Shown in pieces: positions 8,002 to 17,126 of a stretch of 64,000 bases of DNA. The number at the start of each line of letters is the position of its first letter. The stretch's first letter is position 1. This DNA comes from Desulfosporosinus acididurans (GTDB taxonomy: Bacteria > Bacillota > Desulfitobacteriia > Desulfitobacteriales > Desulfitobacteriaceae), in assembly GCF_001029285.1 (NCBI RefSeq), contig NZ_LDZY01000010.1, positions 62,001 through 126,000 of the forward strand. The letters run 5' to 3'. Position numbers and translations under genes: made by a program. The notes below the pieces were generated by a model. That model was given only the letters and a program-made list of their open reading frames with translations, was not told where the DNA came from and searched no databases.

Positions 8002-9168
8002 TCAATGTCCTGGAACAATTTTCTTCAAGCCACTGAACCTGGGACTTTGAACCACACTCTCATACACCTTCTCATACTCCGAAACTGCCCGCTCCACCGG
8101 AAATGTCTCTCTGGCCCAGCGGACTGCCTGTTCAGAAAATGTTTTGTAACGTGCTTCATCAGAGAGCAGCTCCACAACTGCTTCACTCATTCCTTCAAGG
8201 TCTCCGACCTCCTTCAGGAAGCCCGTTTTCCCATGCTGGACAACTTCCGGTAATCCACCGACTCTGCTGGCAACGACAGGAACTCCACAAGCCATTGCTT
8301 CCAGTGCTGTTAACCCGAAGCTTTCTTGTTCTGAAGGAAGCAGAAAGACATCAACCATCTGGAGAATCTCATGAACGCTTTCTTGCTTGCCTAAAAATTG
8401 GACCTTGCCTTCTAAACCCAGTCTCACTACCTCCCGTTCAACCCGGCTCATCTCAGGCCCATCTCCTATCAGTAATAAACGACAATCTAGTCTCTTCTCA
8501 ACCCGAGCAAAAATATCGACTACATCAACCACGCGTTTTACCTCTCGGAAGTTGGAAATATGGGCTAAAATCTTCTCACCTTGAGGAGCAAAATACCGTC
8601 TGCATCGTCGCGTTGAACTGCTTAAAGGACAATAAACTTTATGATCAATGAAATTGGGAATCACTTGAATTCCTTGATCTGTTTTCCCAAACGTCCTTTC
8701 TGTTTCCAGAGCAAGGGCTTGAGAAACAGATGTCAGACGGTCACTCACCTTTAAGGCTAAGCGTGTCAATTGAAAAAACTCTTCATAGGCTCCGACCAAA
8801 GTGACATCCGTTCCATGCAGGGTAGTTACTAAAGGCAGCGGCTTCGCCATCATCTGCACAGCTAAATAGGCACTGATACTGTGAGGAATTGCATAATGAG
8901 CGTGGATAATATCCAGCCCCGCAAAATTGGCGACATCAACAATTTTATTAGCCAGCAACAGGGTATAAGGTGCCGTTTTAAACAAAGGATAACTCACCTC
9001 GGTTACCTCATGAAAAAATAGCTGCTCATGATAGCGATGTAAGCGAAAAGGGCGAGACGAAGAGATAAAGTGGACTTCATGACCTCGCTCACCCAATGCA
9101 TAGCCGAGCTCAGCAGCGACAACACCGCTTCCTCCATAACTCGGGTAACAAACCATTCCGATTTTCAT
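8002..9168 (-). CDS. bshA: N-acetyl-alpha-D-glucosaminyl L-malate synthase BshA
   Basis: A GT4 glycosyltransferase of 388 residues from the ATG at 9166-9168, chosen because BshA proteins begin MKIG. A TTG two codons earlier is also possible. The N-terminus KIGMVCYPSYGGSGVVAAEL is characteristic of BshA. The nucleotide-sugar site EQESFGLTALEAMACGVPVV lies in the C-terminal Rossmann half. BshA joins UDP-GlcNAc to L-malate, the first step of bacillithiol synthesis in the cytoplasm. The last enzyme, BshC, is encoded at 21,848-23,428. BshB deacetylase was not seen. The gene stands between MoxR and YlbF and is not in an obvious bacillithiol operon. Confidence 0.9.
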   Translation of the reverse strand: MKIGMVCYPSYGGSGVVAAELGYALGERGHEVHFISSSRPFRLHRYHEQLFFHEVTEVSYPLFKTAPYTLLLANKIVDVANFAGLDIIHAHYAIPHSISAYLAVQMMAKPLPLVTTLHGTDVTLVGAYEEFFQLTRLALKVSDRLTSVSQALALETERTFGKTDQGIQVIPNFIDHKVYCPLSSSTRRCRRYFAPQGEKILAHISNFREVKRVVDVVDIFARVEKRLDCRLLLIGDGPEMSRVEREVVRLGLEGKVQFLGKQESVHEILQMVDVFLLPSEQESFGLTALEAMACGVPVVASRVGGLPEVVQHGKTGFLKEVGDLEGMSEAVVELLSDEARYKTFSEQAVRWARETFPVERAVSEYEKVYESVVQSPRFSGLKKIVPGH

Positions 9169-9225
9169 TCTCAAGCACCCACTTCAAATCCGGCATAGCC
9201 TCTGTCAAGTCAGCCAAGAGGCCTT

Positions 9226-9585
9226 TCAAGGATTCATATCCTCAAAGCCGATAGGCATTGCATCCTGAATGGCCTCTCCGATGATCTTCTGGATATCATT
9301 AACCATTCGTGACACTTCAAATTCAGCCTCCAAATACTCCCTCGCTGCCGGATTAATGCTCACTAGACTATATAAACGTTCAAGCTCTTGCTGTTTTTCC
9401 TCGCTGACTTCTTGTTCCAACATTTGCGCCTCACGTATCTCCCATTGTTTTAATTGAAATTCACGAACCATCTTATGATTATTAGCATCACTCATAACCT
9501 TTGCTTTTGATTTGTAAAACTGCTTGAATTCAGCGGATTCTTTAAGTGTACGGGCCAATTCGTGAGCCAAATCATGTGCCGCCAT
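9226..9585 (-). CDS. YlbF/YmcA-family regulator
   Basis: A 119-residue, almost fully helical protein of the Com_YlbF family. It starts MAAHDLAHELARTLKESAEF and has the family pattern of an amphipathic helix pair with NPAAREYLEAEFEV near residue 80. In Bacillus, YlbF, YmcA and YaaT form an Fe-S complex that alters RNase Y activity and so affects sporulation, competence and biofilms. Which paralogue this is cannot be told from sequence alone. An AGAGGGGGT ribosome site precedes the ATG. It lies upstream of bshA with a 57-base gap. Confidence 0.8.
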   Translation of the reverse strand: MAAHDLAHELARTLKESAEFKQFYKSKAKVMSDANNHKMVREFQLKQWEIREAQMLEQEVSEEKQQELERLYSLVSINPAAREYLEAEFEVSRMVNDIQKIIGEAIQDAMPIGFEDMNP

Positions 9586-9667
9586 TTCTTACCCCCTCTT
9601 TCCCTCTTCATCTAATGATTGTCAATATTATATAAAAATTTGCGGTATGAAACAAATAGTAAGTTTT

Positions 9668-10369
9668 TTAAAATGACGAGCTATGAAAGACGAGTTTTGC
9701 CAAAAGCTCAAAAGCCTGCAAACGACTGTACGCCAAAAATTCCTGCCATTGTTCCCGGCTAATTACCCAAGGACAATGAACCGCTTTCCAGCTTGCAAAC
9801 CCTAAGGGATTTCCGCCATACATTTTCTCCAAGCGACGCTGCGCAAGACTAATAATTCCCCGCGCATGACAATTAACTGTAATGGGTTCAAGGCAGAGAA
9901 CAGGCTCTTCTTCATAGGTAACAAGCAAGGAAAACTTAGTAAGTTGTTGGATGCCCACGTTTTCTCGTTGAATCACCTCTTCCAGCGGAAGGGGATCCGG
10001 CCGCAGAACTCCTCCGATTTTCTCCCAAAATGCTCGTTCATCCAGGCTTTGGATAGAGGCACAAACTCCTACAGCGCCCATCTGACCGGCGAAGCGAACG
10101 ACAAAACGCGCAAAATCGTAATCAACCGAATCTTTCAGCTCTAAGCCATCTAAAAGCACCAAGCGTTCTGCCCTCCGCAAGGTCAGCGCTCCGACCCCTT
10201 CCTCTCCCATATGAACCACATTATATCCTAACGACCTGCTAATCTCCGGCTTCAACCCTGTTCCCTTTTCCGTCAGAAACGCCCCCAGAGCTAAGGCCCA
10301 ATCTTCCAGGCCCTCTTCATTCCAATCCAACGAAGAATCAATTTCTATTTCCATCCAAGGCATGGACAA
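9668..10369 (-). CDS. Conserved-looking protein of unknown function
   Basis: 233 residues, probably from TTG at 10,367-10,369, which is six bases after GGAGAGG; an ATG two codons later is the alternative. The sequence is acidic at the N-terminus (MEIEIDSSLDWNEEGLEDWA), has a Gly-rich hydrophobic middle (FAGQMGAVGVCASIQ) and several conserved-looking Trp residues near the C-terminus. No signal peptide, membrane helix or known motif was found. It lies between YlbF and another unknown gene and may be cotranscribed with the latter. I do not recognise it. Confidence 0.6.
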   Translation of the reverse strand: MSMPWMEIEIDSSLDWNEEGLEDWALALGAFLTEKGTGLKPEISRSLGYNVVHMGEEGVGALTLRRAERLVLLDGLELKDSVDYDFARFVVRFAGQMGAVGVCASIQSLDERAFWEKIGGVLRPDPLPLEEVIQRENVGIQQLTKFSLLVTYEEEPVLCLEPITVNCHARGIISLAQRRLEKMYGGNPLGFASWKAVHCPWVISREQWQEFLAYSRLQAFELLAKLVFHSSSF

Positions 10370-10450
10370 AACACCTCTCCTTTACAAAAACACTAACACT
10401 TGGATAGTGTTACACCGTTAGGGAGAGTCTATGCCACCCCAAAAGGGCAA

Positions 10451-10942
10451 TTAGCGCAGCCTTTCAAGCAGTGTCCAAGCACGGGCTTGAAAATCATAAA
10501 ACAACAACCAAATTATCGCAAAATCTGAAGGAGGAACTTGGATTTTAGAAGCATATACTTCAAAATCGACCATGTGAAAAACCGGAGAAACTACTCGAAT
10601 CAACAGTGCAAGAGGATCTTGATGGCTATACCCTTTTGCTTTCTCGCTCTTTTGCTGAAGAAGAACATTCAGACGCCGAATATATTCTTCAATATATTCG
10701 GGAGGGTGACATTGCGCATGGGATCTGCCAAAGACAGCTCTCGCCTCTTCAGAATCGTAAAAAAGGTGTGTTACTTCTACTCCCAAACGACGTCCATTCT
10801 GTTGATTTTCGATGATGATATCCGGTCTGTCGGCATGCTTAGTAATCTTATAGTCTTTTCCTTGCTGACTGTTTAAGATTGCTACCAAGGCCTGAGCAGC
10901 GCCTTCTTCCATTAACCATTTTTCGTTGAGTGGATAAGACAA
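10451..10942 (-). CDS. Unknown protein with PD-(D/E)xK-like nuclease motif
   Basis: 163 residues from a TTG with a strong GGGAGGAG site. Residues about 38-60 read ADRPDIIIEN...RLGVEVTHLF. That is a PD followed, one strand later, by ExT, the spacing seen in divergent PD-(D/E)xK nuclease folds. A helical region with many Gln, Lys and Glu residues follows, and a hydrophobic C-terminal strand (FAIIWLLFYDF). Nuclease activity is only an inference from this short pattern. The gene sits directly downstream (13 bases) of the PHP phosphoesterase gene, so the two are probably cotranscribed. Confidence 0.55.
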   Translation of the reverse strand: MSYPLNEKWLMEEGAAQALVAILNSQQGKDYKITKHADRPDIIIENQQNGRRLGVEVTHLFYDSEEARAVFGRSHAQCHPPEYIEEYIRRLNVLLQQKSEKAKGYSHQDPLALLIRVVSPVFHMVDFEVYASKIQVPPSDFAIIWLLFYDFQARAWTLLERLR

Positions 10943-10954
10943 GGCTCCTCCCCC

Positions 10955-11716
10955 CTATGCTAAGGTGTATCTAAGTTTTTCAAAGCCTCTGAACCCAATA
11001 ACCTCTTGCACTCCGATCTGCCGCAGCAGCATAATCGCTTCATCAATGTCTCGCCCGACAACTTCCGCGCTATGCGCATCCGAACCTAAGGTAACACTGA
11101 TTCCCCGCCGTTTGATTTCTTCCAGAAGCCGCTTCTCCGGATAAAATTCCCGGACAGGTTTATATCTGCCATTGGTATTAATCTCCAAAACCAAGCCCTT
11201 TTCGGCAACTGCCGTTAAAGCCTCATCGGCAAGGGTTAAAATATCCGTAGTAGGCCGGACTCCAAAAATTTTGATCAAATCAAAATGGCCGATTGTTGTG
11301 AATAACCCACTTTGAGCTGCCTTGGTCACTAGGTTAAAATAATCTCGATAAAGTTTATCTGCCTCTTGCTGATGATGCCTCGGCTCTTCTTCCGGAAAAT
11401 CGAAAGCCCAACCCGCAATTTCATGCACAGATCCAATCACAAAATCGAAAGGGAACTGACTCAAGAGGTTTTGAATTCTCTCTTCTTCCATCAGCCGATA
11501 GTCCGCTTCCAGACCAATTCGAACCTTCAGATTTGGATACTCCACGGCCGCCTCTCGGATCAAGGGAAAATTCATTTGCTCCCAATAATAATCATGATCG
11601 GCAAATCCGATTTCCTTTAGCCCTTTGCGGGATGCCTCTTCTAAAAAGGCCCGAATATTTTGCCGATTGGCCTCACGGTCTTCGTGCCCCAGAAGATGGA
11701 CATGCAAATCCAACAT
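10955..11716 (-). CDS. PHP-domain metal-dependent phosphoesterase (histidinol-phosphatase-like)
   Basis: A 253-residue PHP domain protein with the four family motifs in order: DLHVHLLGH at the N-terminus, GFADHDYYW, GLEADY with IGSVHEI, and TLGSDAH near residue 215. All are metal ligands of the trinuclear site. HisK/HisJ-type histidinol phosphatases have this size, but no histidine biosynthesis genes lie nearby. The substrate therefore remains open and could be a nucleotide or sugar phosphate. The ATG follows an AGAGGGG ribosome site. Confidence 0.82.
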   Translation of the reverse strand: MLDLHVHLLGHEDREANRQNIRAFLEEASRKGLKEIGFADHDYYWEQMNFPLIREAAVEYPNLKVRIGLEADYRLMEEERIQNLLSQFPFDFVIGSVHEIAGWAFDFPEEEPRHHQQEADKLYRDYFNLVTKAAQSGLFTTIGHFDLIKIFGVRPTTDILTLADEALTAVAEKGLVLEINTNGRYKPVREFYPEKRLLEEIKRRGISVTLGSDAHSAEVVGRDIDEAIMLLRQIGVQEVIGFRGFEKLRYTLA

Positions 11717-11735
11717 CTCATTTTAACCCCTCTCG

Positions 11736-13055
11736 CTATAATTTCTGCACTCCGGTCCTTACCAAAAGATATGGATGCAGGCTCAAATCAGACCGCCCTA
11801 GCTTAGTTGTGGCTGCGGCCAAATCCTTAAAGAAATTTCCTGTTAATTTCACATCTACGCGTCCGACGATCTCTCCCTTAATAATTCGCAGACTATGGGG
11901 AGCGCTGAGAGAATACGATCCCGCCACAGCATCTTGAGTATGTAAGCCAAGAACCGATAAAATCAAAACTCCGTCCTCAATAGTACCCAGAATCTTATCC
12001 CAGGTTTCCTCAACAGTATGCTGTAAATATAGCCCTGCAGCCCCCTGGGGCAGTCCTGTCGGTTTCGAACCCCAACGAAGGGCATCTTTTACCCGCAGAA
12101 ATGGCGTTTGCAGCTTTCCTTCATGAACCAAAGACGTTTGAAGAGCCGGCACTCCCTCAGAAGTAACCATGTAGGAGCCTAATTCAAGCGGCCGAAGAGG
12201 ATCAATCGTCAGAGAGAACTGAGGATGAAAAACTTCTTTGTGCGTTTGGAAATTTTCCTTAGAAAAGGCTCCCTGCCCTTCAATGACTCGCTCCCCGGAG
12301 AAATTAGGGACGATAAACTGTCCCAAAAGTTCTTCAGTCATGGCAGGAGAAAAAATCACCTGAGTCTCAGGATTAACAGCAGGCGCCTCTCCGGCCAGGG
12401 CTTCATAGCGTTTCACCGTCTGAGTCCATAGCTTTTTTTGTTCTTCCGGACGAATAAGCCTCCGTTTGGCAAAACCGCCTCCCACTAAACTGTCAAAGGT
12501 AAACCAAGACACAAATTGAGATTGTTGATACGTCACCGCCAGCCCTGTAGACGTTCGCACATTGCGATATCCCCATGCGGCTTGGATACTGCCTTGAACT
12601 TTGGCCTGATCCGGTTTTTCCTCGAGCCACTGCTTGGCAAGGTCAAATAAAACGTTATCGTCGCCCTCGATAATTTCTCGGATAGTTCTGTCTTCAACAG
12701 CCACGAGAGGCAACGCTTCGGGAGCAGGAATATAAGAAGCCTCAGGGTCAGTGTAAGCAGCTTGCTTCCACTGCTGCATTTTCTGCTCCCAAAACTCTGC
12801 CATACTCTGAGGCTGCAGTTGAACTATAGCCTCGCTGCAAGTTCCATCTGCCCAGACTAAGAAAACCTCTCCGCTTTCCTTCTGCCGATAGCTTGGAGGA
12901 GTATATACTCCTCCGGGAGAATTATCTTTTATCCCCAGAGAGACAACTTGTGATTCATTGACTAACAGGCGCCAAGCAGATAAGCGCAAAGTCTCGTCTT
13001 TCGGTGCCTGTTGATAACGATAAAAAAGCTCCTCTAATTGCGCAACGAGTTTCAT
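11736..13055 (-). CDS. TldE/PmbA-family protein
   Basis: A 439-residue member of the TldD/TldE (PmbA) family without the metal-binding HExxxH motif, as is normal for the TldE subunit. The C-terminal beta-rich domain has GLYLQHTVEETWDKILGTIEDGVL and SLRIIKGEIVGRVDVKLTGNFF, typical of the TldE C-terminal half. TldD and TldE form a heterodimeric protease in which TldD holds the catalytic metal and TldE shapes the substrate tunnel. The start ATG overlaps the tldD stop codon (ATGA), which indicates translational coupling and equimolar production. Confidence 0.82.
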   Translation of the reverse strand: MKLVAQLEELFYRYQQAPKDETLRLSAWRLLVNESQVVSLGIKDNSPGGVYTPPSYRQKESGEVFLVWADGTCSEAIVQLQPQSMAEFWEQKMQQWKQAAYTDPEASYIPAPEALPLVAVEDRTIREIIEGDDNVLFDLAKQWLEEKPDQAKVQGSIQAAWGYRNVRTSTGLAVTYQQSQFVSWFTFDSLVGGGFAKRRLIRPEEQKKLWTQTVKRYEALAGEAPAVNPETQVIFSPAMTEELLGQFIVPNFSGERVIEGQGAFSKENFQTHKEVFHPQFSLTIDPLRPLELGSYMVTSEGVPALQTSLVHEGKLQTPFLRVKDALRWGSKPTGLPQGAAGLYLQHTVEETWDKILGTIEDGVLILSVLGLHTQDAVAGSYSLSAPHSLRIIKGEIVGRVDVKLTGNFFKDLAAATTKLGRSDLSLHPYLLVRTGVQKL

Positions 13056-14545
13056 CCCTGTGTTCCTCCCAAACTGACTTGTTGATCAGGGTCCATAAGC
13101 AAATAGCGATGACTTCCACCGCTTGAAGGAACCGCTTGACCGCCCTTACCGCATGTTCCAATCGCATCAAAACAGCCTTCACCCAAACCGCCCCGAATTG
13201 CTTCCAAAGCCGAAAGGATCTTGCCGCTGAAAATCGAAGGTTGGTAAATCGGCAAATCCGGATCAGCAACATCAATGATTCCATCGCATTGAAAGACAAA
13301 ATCTCCTGTTTTAGGATTAACTTGCCCGCCCCGATATCCCAAGAGGAGAAGATTTTTCTGTCCTTCCAGAATCTCCTCATTGTTTACGAGGATTTCGCGA
13401 ATTGACTTCACCTCATCCATTAAGGACAGAGATGGAGGCAAAGGAAACGAGCGATCAACCAACAGTCGAATATTGCTCATGCGCGGCAAAGGAACATGGG
13501 TATAACTTTCTGCCCTCCCGGCTCCGGTAACCGGCATCCCGGCTTCAGATGCTGAAAAAACATCTCCTAGTCCGGCTTCCAAGACTCCATCTTTAACAAT
13601 CGTCACCGTTTCCCGCAGAAGCCCGTTGGCTGAATAGGGCTGATAGGCCCAATCTCCCACAAGAGGTCCATCAATGATATGTACGCCTGTTCTTGCGACT
13701 CGCAAACCAATCCGCAGTTTTCCTTTTTCTCCAAGTACCGATTCATTAAGATGATCGGATTCTACCGCATGACCAAAAGCTTCGTGGGCCAAACCTTTAG
13801 CCAATCCATAGTCAATGATGAGGGGATAATGACCGCTTGGCAGCTGAGGAGCGGTACATACGGCTTGAGCAAACTTAGCCCTGTTTACCGCTTTCTCTTC
13901 CAGGCTGTGATCCTCTAATTCTGCATAGAGAATTGAAGCATCCATCCCGCTGCGGTGAATAAGTGTGCTTTGTGCTTTTCCTTCGGCCCGAACAGTCCCT
14001 TGATGCATCAGTACCGCTCGGGGAACTGCAAACGATACCAGGGTGCCATCAGTTCTCCCAATACACCAGATCTCTTCGGCTTGACGGTAACTGGTCTGCC
14101 AGACCGCTTGGGAAAAGACTGTTTTCATCCTTGAGTGCAAGGTCATAATCATCCCCTCTAAATCAGCCAAAGGGACTTCTTCGAAAGTCTTTTGTGCCGG
14201 ATTCACCTCTTCTGCTCTAACCTGTGACGCATCCCAAATTTGACGATTGAGCTTCGTCCCAAGTGCTTCATTTCTGCGGGCAAGCTGAGTAGCCTTGGCC
14301 ACCAGTTTACGCCCGATCTCTTTCTCTAAAACATCAGAGCTGGCAAACCCTGTCGCCCCGCTCTCGGTAAAAGCCTGAACTCCAAAACCATGGTCTTCGC
14401 CCGTTGAAACACGCTCAAAACGACCGTTGCTAAGACGCATGCTCCATTCCCGGCGAGACTGAGCACGTACTATCACATACCCCTCAAAGGATGAGGCTTC
14501 AGTCAAGACTGTCTGAACGAATGTTTTAAGCTCCTTTTGTTCCAC
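13052..14545 (-). CDS. tldD: TldD-family metalloprotease
   Basis: 497 residues from GTG at 14,543-14,545 behind an AGGAGGG site. The active-site motif HEAFGH is at 254-259 (HExxxH). Downstream, GRAESYTHVPLPRMSN and GYRGGQVNPKTGDFVF are TldD signatures. The family degrades unfolded peptides and in some species matures modified peptides such as microcins. No peptide precursor gene was seen here, so a general peptide-degrading role is the default reading. The next gene, tldE, overlaps by four bases. Confidence 0.88.
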   Translation of the reverse strand: MEQKELKTFVQTVLTEASSFEGYVIVRAQSRREWSMRLSNGRFERVSTGEDHGFGVQAFTESGATGFASSDVLEKEIGRKLVAKATQLARRNEALGTKLNRQIWDASQVRAEEVNPAQKTFEEVPLADLEGMIMTLHSRMKTVFSQAVWQTSYRQAEEIWCIGRTDGTLVSFAVPRAVLMHQGTVRAEGKAQSTLIHRSGMDASILYAELEDHSLEEKAVNRAKFAQAVCTAPQLPSGHYPLIIDYGLAKGLAHEAFGHAVESDHLNESVLGEKGKLRIGLRVARTGVHIIDGPLVGDWAYQPYSANGLLRETVTIVKDGVLEAGLGDVFSASEAGMPVTGAGRAESYTHVPLPRMSNIRLLVDRSFPLPPSLSLMDEVKSIREILVNNEEILEGQKNLLLLGYRGGQVNPKTGDFVFQCDGIIDVADPDLPIYQPSIFSGKILSALEAIRGGLGEGCFDAIGTCGKGGQAVPSSGGSHRYLLMDPDQQVSLGGTQG

Positions 14546-14683
14546 AATTGCCCTCCTGTTTCCCTAGACTAAAGTGTTGACCTATAATTTCCCTTATTGA
14601 TAGGGTTATTATACCATAGAGACAGACAAAACTCGTCTCGTACCCTACGTGCAAAGCGCCTTCTCTCTGACTAAAGATCGTAA

Positions 14684-14727
14684 GAAAAATATCCCGGGGT
14701 CTGTATAAATAAGAACTCCTCGGGATA
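14684..14727 (-). terminator. Terminator of the GNAT gene
   Basis: On the minus strand ATCCCGAGG and CCCCGGGAT pair around a long AT-rich loop, and ATTTTTCTT follows. It lies downstream of the GNAT gene end and upstream of the tldD leader. Confidence 0.6.
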
Positions 14728-14813
14728 CACTTTAATTAGTCTCACGTTTTTCTTTTTTAATCCCCACTCCTCTCTTTTACTTCACTTGCGGCGAAGATCG
14801 TCGCAAGCTTTTT

Positions 14814-15326
14814 TTATAAACATTTGACCATGATTTTACGTTCCTCGACGAAACCGGACTTTTCATACAAGTGCAGGGCCGGAATATTATGACTGCTGCA
14901 GGCCAGCCCCAGATAAGCGATATCATGCTGCCGACAATATTCTTCTGCCGCCTTAAGCAACTTTTCGCCGATCTTTTGGCCACGCCATTCCGGAAGTACA
15001 CCAAAATCCATGATCCATCCCTGATAAACACCTGTCAGCTCTTCGCGGGAAGAAGGATGGAGCACCAAATACCCCAGCGACTGATTCCCGTCTGGCCCCG
15101 TCATTGGAGTATTGTCACTAAACTCCTCTGCCGTAGCTTCCGCTATAAAGACAATTGACCCTGTCTGCTGAATCCAGGTCCAAAAACCTTTTAGAACAGC
15201 TTCCCGATATTTGAGAGTTTCCTCCAGCGGCTGCTTGCGCCATGGTGAAGCACTATCCGGTATATTGATTTTCCCCAAAGAATAGATAAATGGCCAATCC
15301 CGAATACTCCCTTGACGAACTCGCAT
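14814..15326 (-). CDS. GNAT-family N-acetyltransferase
   Basis: 170 residues from the ATG at 15,324-15,326, which has an AGAGGTGAT ribosome site; an upstream start has none. The acetyl-CoA binding motif A is visible as GVLPEWRGQKIGEKLLKAAEEY. Motif B follows with LACSSHNIPALHLYEKSGF. The fold is a single GNAT domain and the substrate cannot be predicted. It is transcribed alone and ends in its own terminator. The opposite-strand transporter gene begins about 200 bases away. Confidence 0.85.
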   Translation of the reverse strand: MRVRQGSIRDWPFIYSLGKINIPDSASPWRKQPLEETLKYREAVLKGFWTWIQQTGSIVFIAEATAEEFSDNTPMTGPDGNQSLGYLVLHPSSREELTGVYQGWIMDFGVLPEWRGQKIGEKLLKAAEEYCRQHDIAYLGLACSSHNIPALHLYEKSGFVEERKIMVKCL

Positions 15327-15520
15327 ATCATCACCTCTTATGGTAAGGTATGCACATGTCAAGGGAGTGTCACTTTAATGAACTCGGAAGTGGGGGGGAA
15401 ATTCAAAGCCGCGAAATTATACAAGAACGTTCTTGATGCAGTTCCATTTCATATACTTTAACTGGCGATGAACCATGGCAAACGGAAGGTATTCATATCT
15501 TTCCGAAAGAAGGTGATTCC

Positions 15521-16435
15521 TTGTTTATACTTACTTTGATCATAGGTCTGGGTCTTCTGCTCTGGGGAATGAAGGTATTGAGACAGGGTCTGCAATCCTT
15601 TGCGGGACATCATCTGCGCAAATTTCTCCTTTGGATGACGGTAACCCCCAGCCGTGGATTTTGCACCGGAGCGATCACTACTGCCTTGCTTCAATCCAGT
15701 ACTGCCTTAACGGTCATGGCTGTCTCTTTCGTCGATGCGGAACTGCTTCCCTTCGAAAATGCTCTGGCCTTAATTTTAGGCAGCAATATCGGGACAACGC
15801 TAACCACACAACTGCTCGCTTTCTCTGTAGAATCGTTTATTCCTTACCTTTTGATTCTTGGTGCTCTTGGTTATCTATTTATCTCTGGTCGAATTCGCTA
15901 CCTTTTTTTATCTTTTTTCGGACTGAGTCTTCTCTTTTTTGCCTTGAATATGCTTCAGGCGGGCATGGCCCCTCTCGCCGACAAACCTTTCATTCAGCAA
16001 TTTCTTCAGCAATTAGGAGATAATCATCTCAAAGGCGTTCTCGCCGGTACAATCCTTTCGGCCCTACTTCATTCATCCAGCGCCACAACAGGCATCGTCA
16101 TGGTCTTGACGGAAGATGGCCGAATAACCCTCCCAACTGCCCTCGCCTTCATTTTCGGGGCCAATATAGGAACTTGTTTCACTGCCGTTTTAGCAGCCTT
16201 AGCCAGTTCAAGATCTGCTCAAAGAGTAGCTCTCTTTCACGTGCTGCTCAACATTTTTGGCGTTCTGCTCTTCTTGCCTTTTGTCAGTACCATAGCCAAT
16301 GGCCTTGACCTTATGGGCGGAAGTCTTTCTCGCCAAGTTGCCAACGCTCATACACTCTTCAATGTTCTTTCCTCTCTCTTAGCCTTACCGCTCTTGCCCA
16401 AAACTGCACAACTCCTGGCAAAGATTCTTCCGTAA
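15521..16435 (+). CDS. Na/Pi cotransporter-family membrane protein (short, without PhoU domain)
   Basis: One of only two plus-strand genes in the window. 304 residues from TTG at 15,521 behind AAGAAGGTGA. It contains the repeated family signature: LLQSSTALTV with LGSNIGTTLTTQL in the first half and LLHSSSATTGIVMVL with FGANIGTCFTAVL in the second. This inverted repeat with QSS motifs is the core of NptA/YjbB-type sodium-phosphate carriers. About eight membrane segments are visible. The usual C-terminal PhoU-like domain is missing, so this is the minimal form. Phosphate is the family substrate but other anions are possible. Confidence 0.85.
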   Translation: MFILTLIIGLGLLLWGMKVLRQGLQSFAGHHLRKFLLWMTVTPSRGFCTGAITTALLQSSTALTVMAVSFVDAELLPFENALALILGSNIGTTLTTQLLAFSVESFIPYLLILGALGYLFISGRIRYLFLSFFGLSLLFFALNMLQAGMAPLADKPFIQQFLQQLGDNHLKGVLAGTILSALLHSSSATTGIVMVLTEDGRITLPTALAFIFGANIGTCFTAVLAALASSRSAQRVALFHVLLNIFGVLLFLPFVSTIANGLDLMGGSLSRQVANAHTLFNVLSSLLALPLLPKTAQLLAKILP

Positions 16436-16462
16436 AGTCATAGGATAACCTATAATGTGCCC

Positions 16463-16550
16463 AGTGAACTCGTTCAGCTAAAGCTGAACATCGGGGATTC
16501 AGTGACGAAAGTGCCCTATGGACACTTTCGTCGAAAGCGCCCAGCCCCTA
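16463..16550 (+). repeat. Copy of dispersed two-hairpin repeat
   Basis: It begins GTGAACTC, then a GTTCAGCT..AGCTGAAC hairpin and CATCGGGGATTCAGTG. This closely matches the reverse complement of the copy at 27,906-27,998. The second hairpin differs here: ACGAAAGTG pairs with CACTTTCGT around nine bases. It lies between the convergent ends of the Na/Pi transporter and mobB genes and may also act as a terminator. Confidence 0.75.
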
Positions 16551-16579
16551 ACAAATGCGATATGCATTACAATGAAAAA

Positions 16580-17125
16580 CTAACCCTCTCCATCAGATGA
16601 CTTTTCTCGCGCCCTAATTCCAAATAAAGATTCGATTAAATCGCAAATCCCTGAGGCATCATCTAACCCAAAGGTAGGAATGCCGAGATCAAAGTTTAGA
16701 TCACTGACAATGGCTATAAGCTCTTCCGGCCGACAAAATAGTTTTTGGTGCACACCTGAGCGAAAAACTTCAATTTTTGGTTTATTGCCCGACTTATAGC
16801 CTTCTGTAAAAATAACATCAACACCCTGGATTCTGGCAATTACCTCATCTAAGGGTTGATCTTCTGTTACGTTTTCCATGACAGCAATCTTTTGGGGTGA
16901 ACTAATGGCCACAACATCCGCTCCGGCTTGGGCATGCCGCCAGGAGTCCTTACCCGGCTGATCAAGATCGAAGCCATGGACATCATGTTTCAGGGTTCCA
17001 ACTCTCCAACCGCGCTGCTTTGCCTCACGAATAATTTTTTCCAGCAGCGTTGTCTTGCCGGAATTTGAGCCACTGCCGACAATTGATATAACAGGAATCC
17101 GAGTTTTCCCTTTAGTTCCGATCAT
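16580..17125 (-). CDS. mobB: Molybdopterin-guanine dinucleotide biosynthesis adaptor MobB
   Basis: A 181-residue P-loop GTPase-like protein with GSGSNSGKTTLLEKII at the N-terminus. MobB-specific elements GTLKHDVHGFDLDQPGKDSWRH and DVIFTEGYKSGNKPKIEV follow. MobB binds MobA and GTP and helps attach GMP to molybdopterin for the bis-MGD cofactor of enzymes such as formate dehydrogenase. It starts two bases from the end of moeA, so the pair form an operon for cofactor assembly. Selenium and molybdenum cofactor genes in one window fit an organism with a seleno-formate dehydrogenase, which is an inference. Confidence 0.93.
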   Translation of the reverse strand: MIGTKGKTRIPVISIVGSGSNSGKTTLLEKIIREAKQRGWRVGTLKHDVHGFDLDQPGKDSWRHAQAGADVVAISSPQKIAVMENVTEDQPLDEVIARIQGVDVIFTEGYKSGNKPKIEVFRSGVHQKLFCRPEELIAIVSDLNFDLGIPTFGLDDASGICDLIESLFGIRAREKSSDGEG

Positions 17126-17126
17126 A

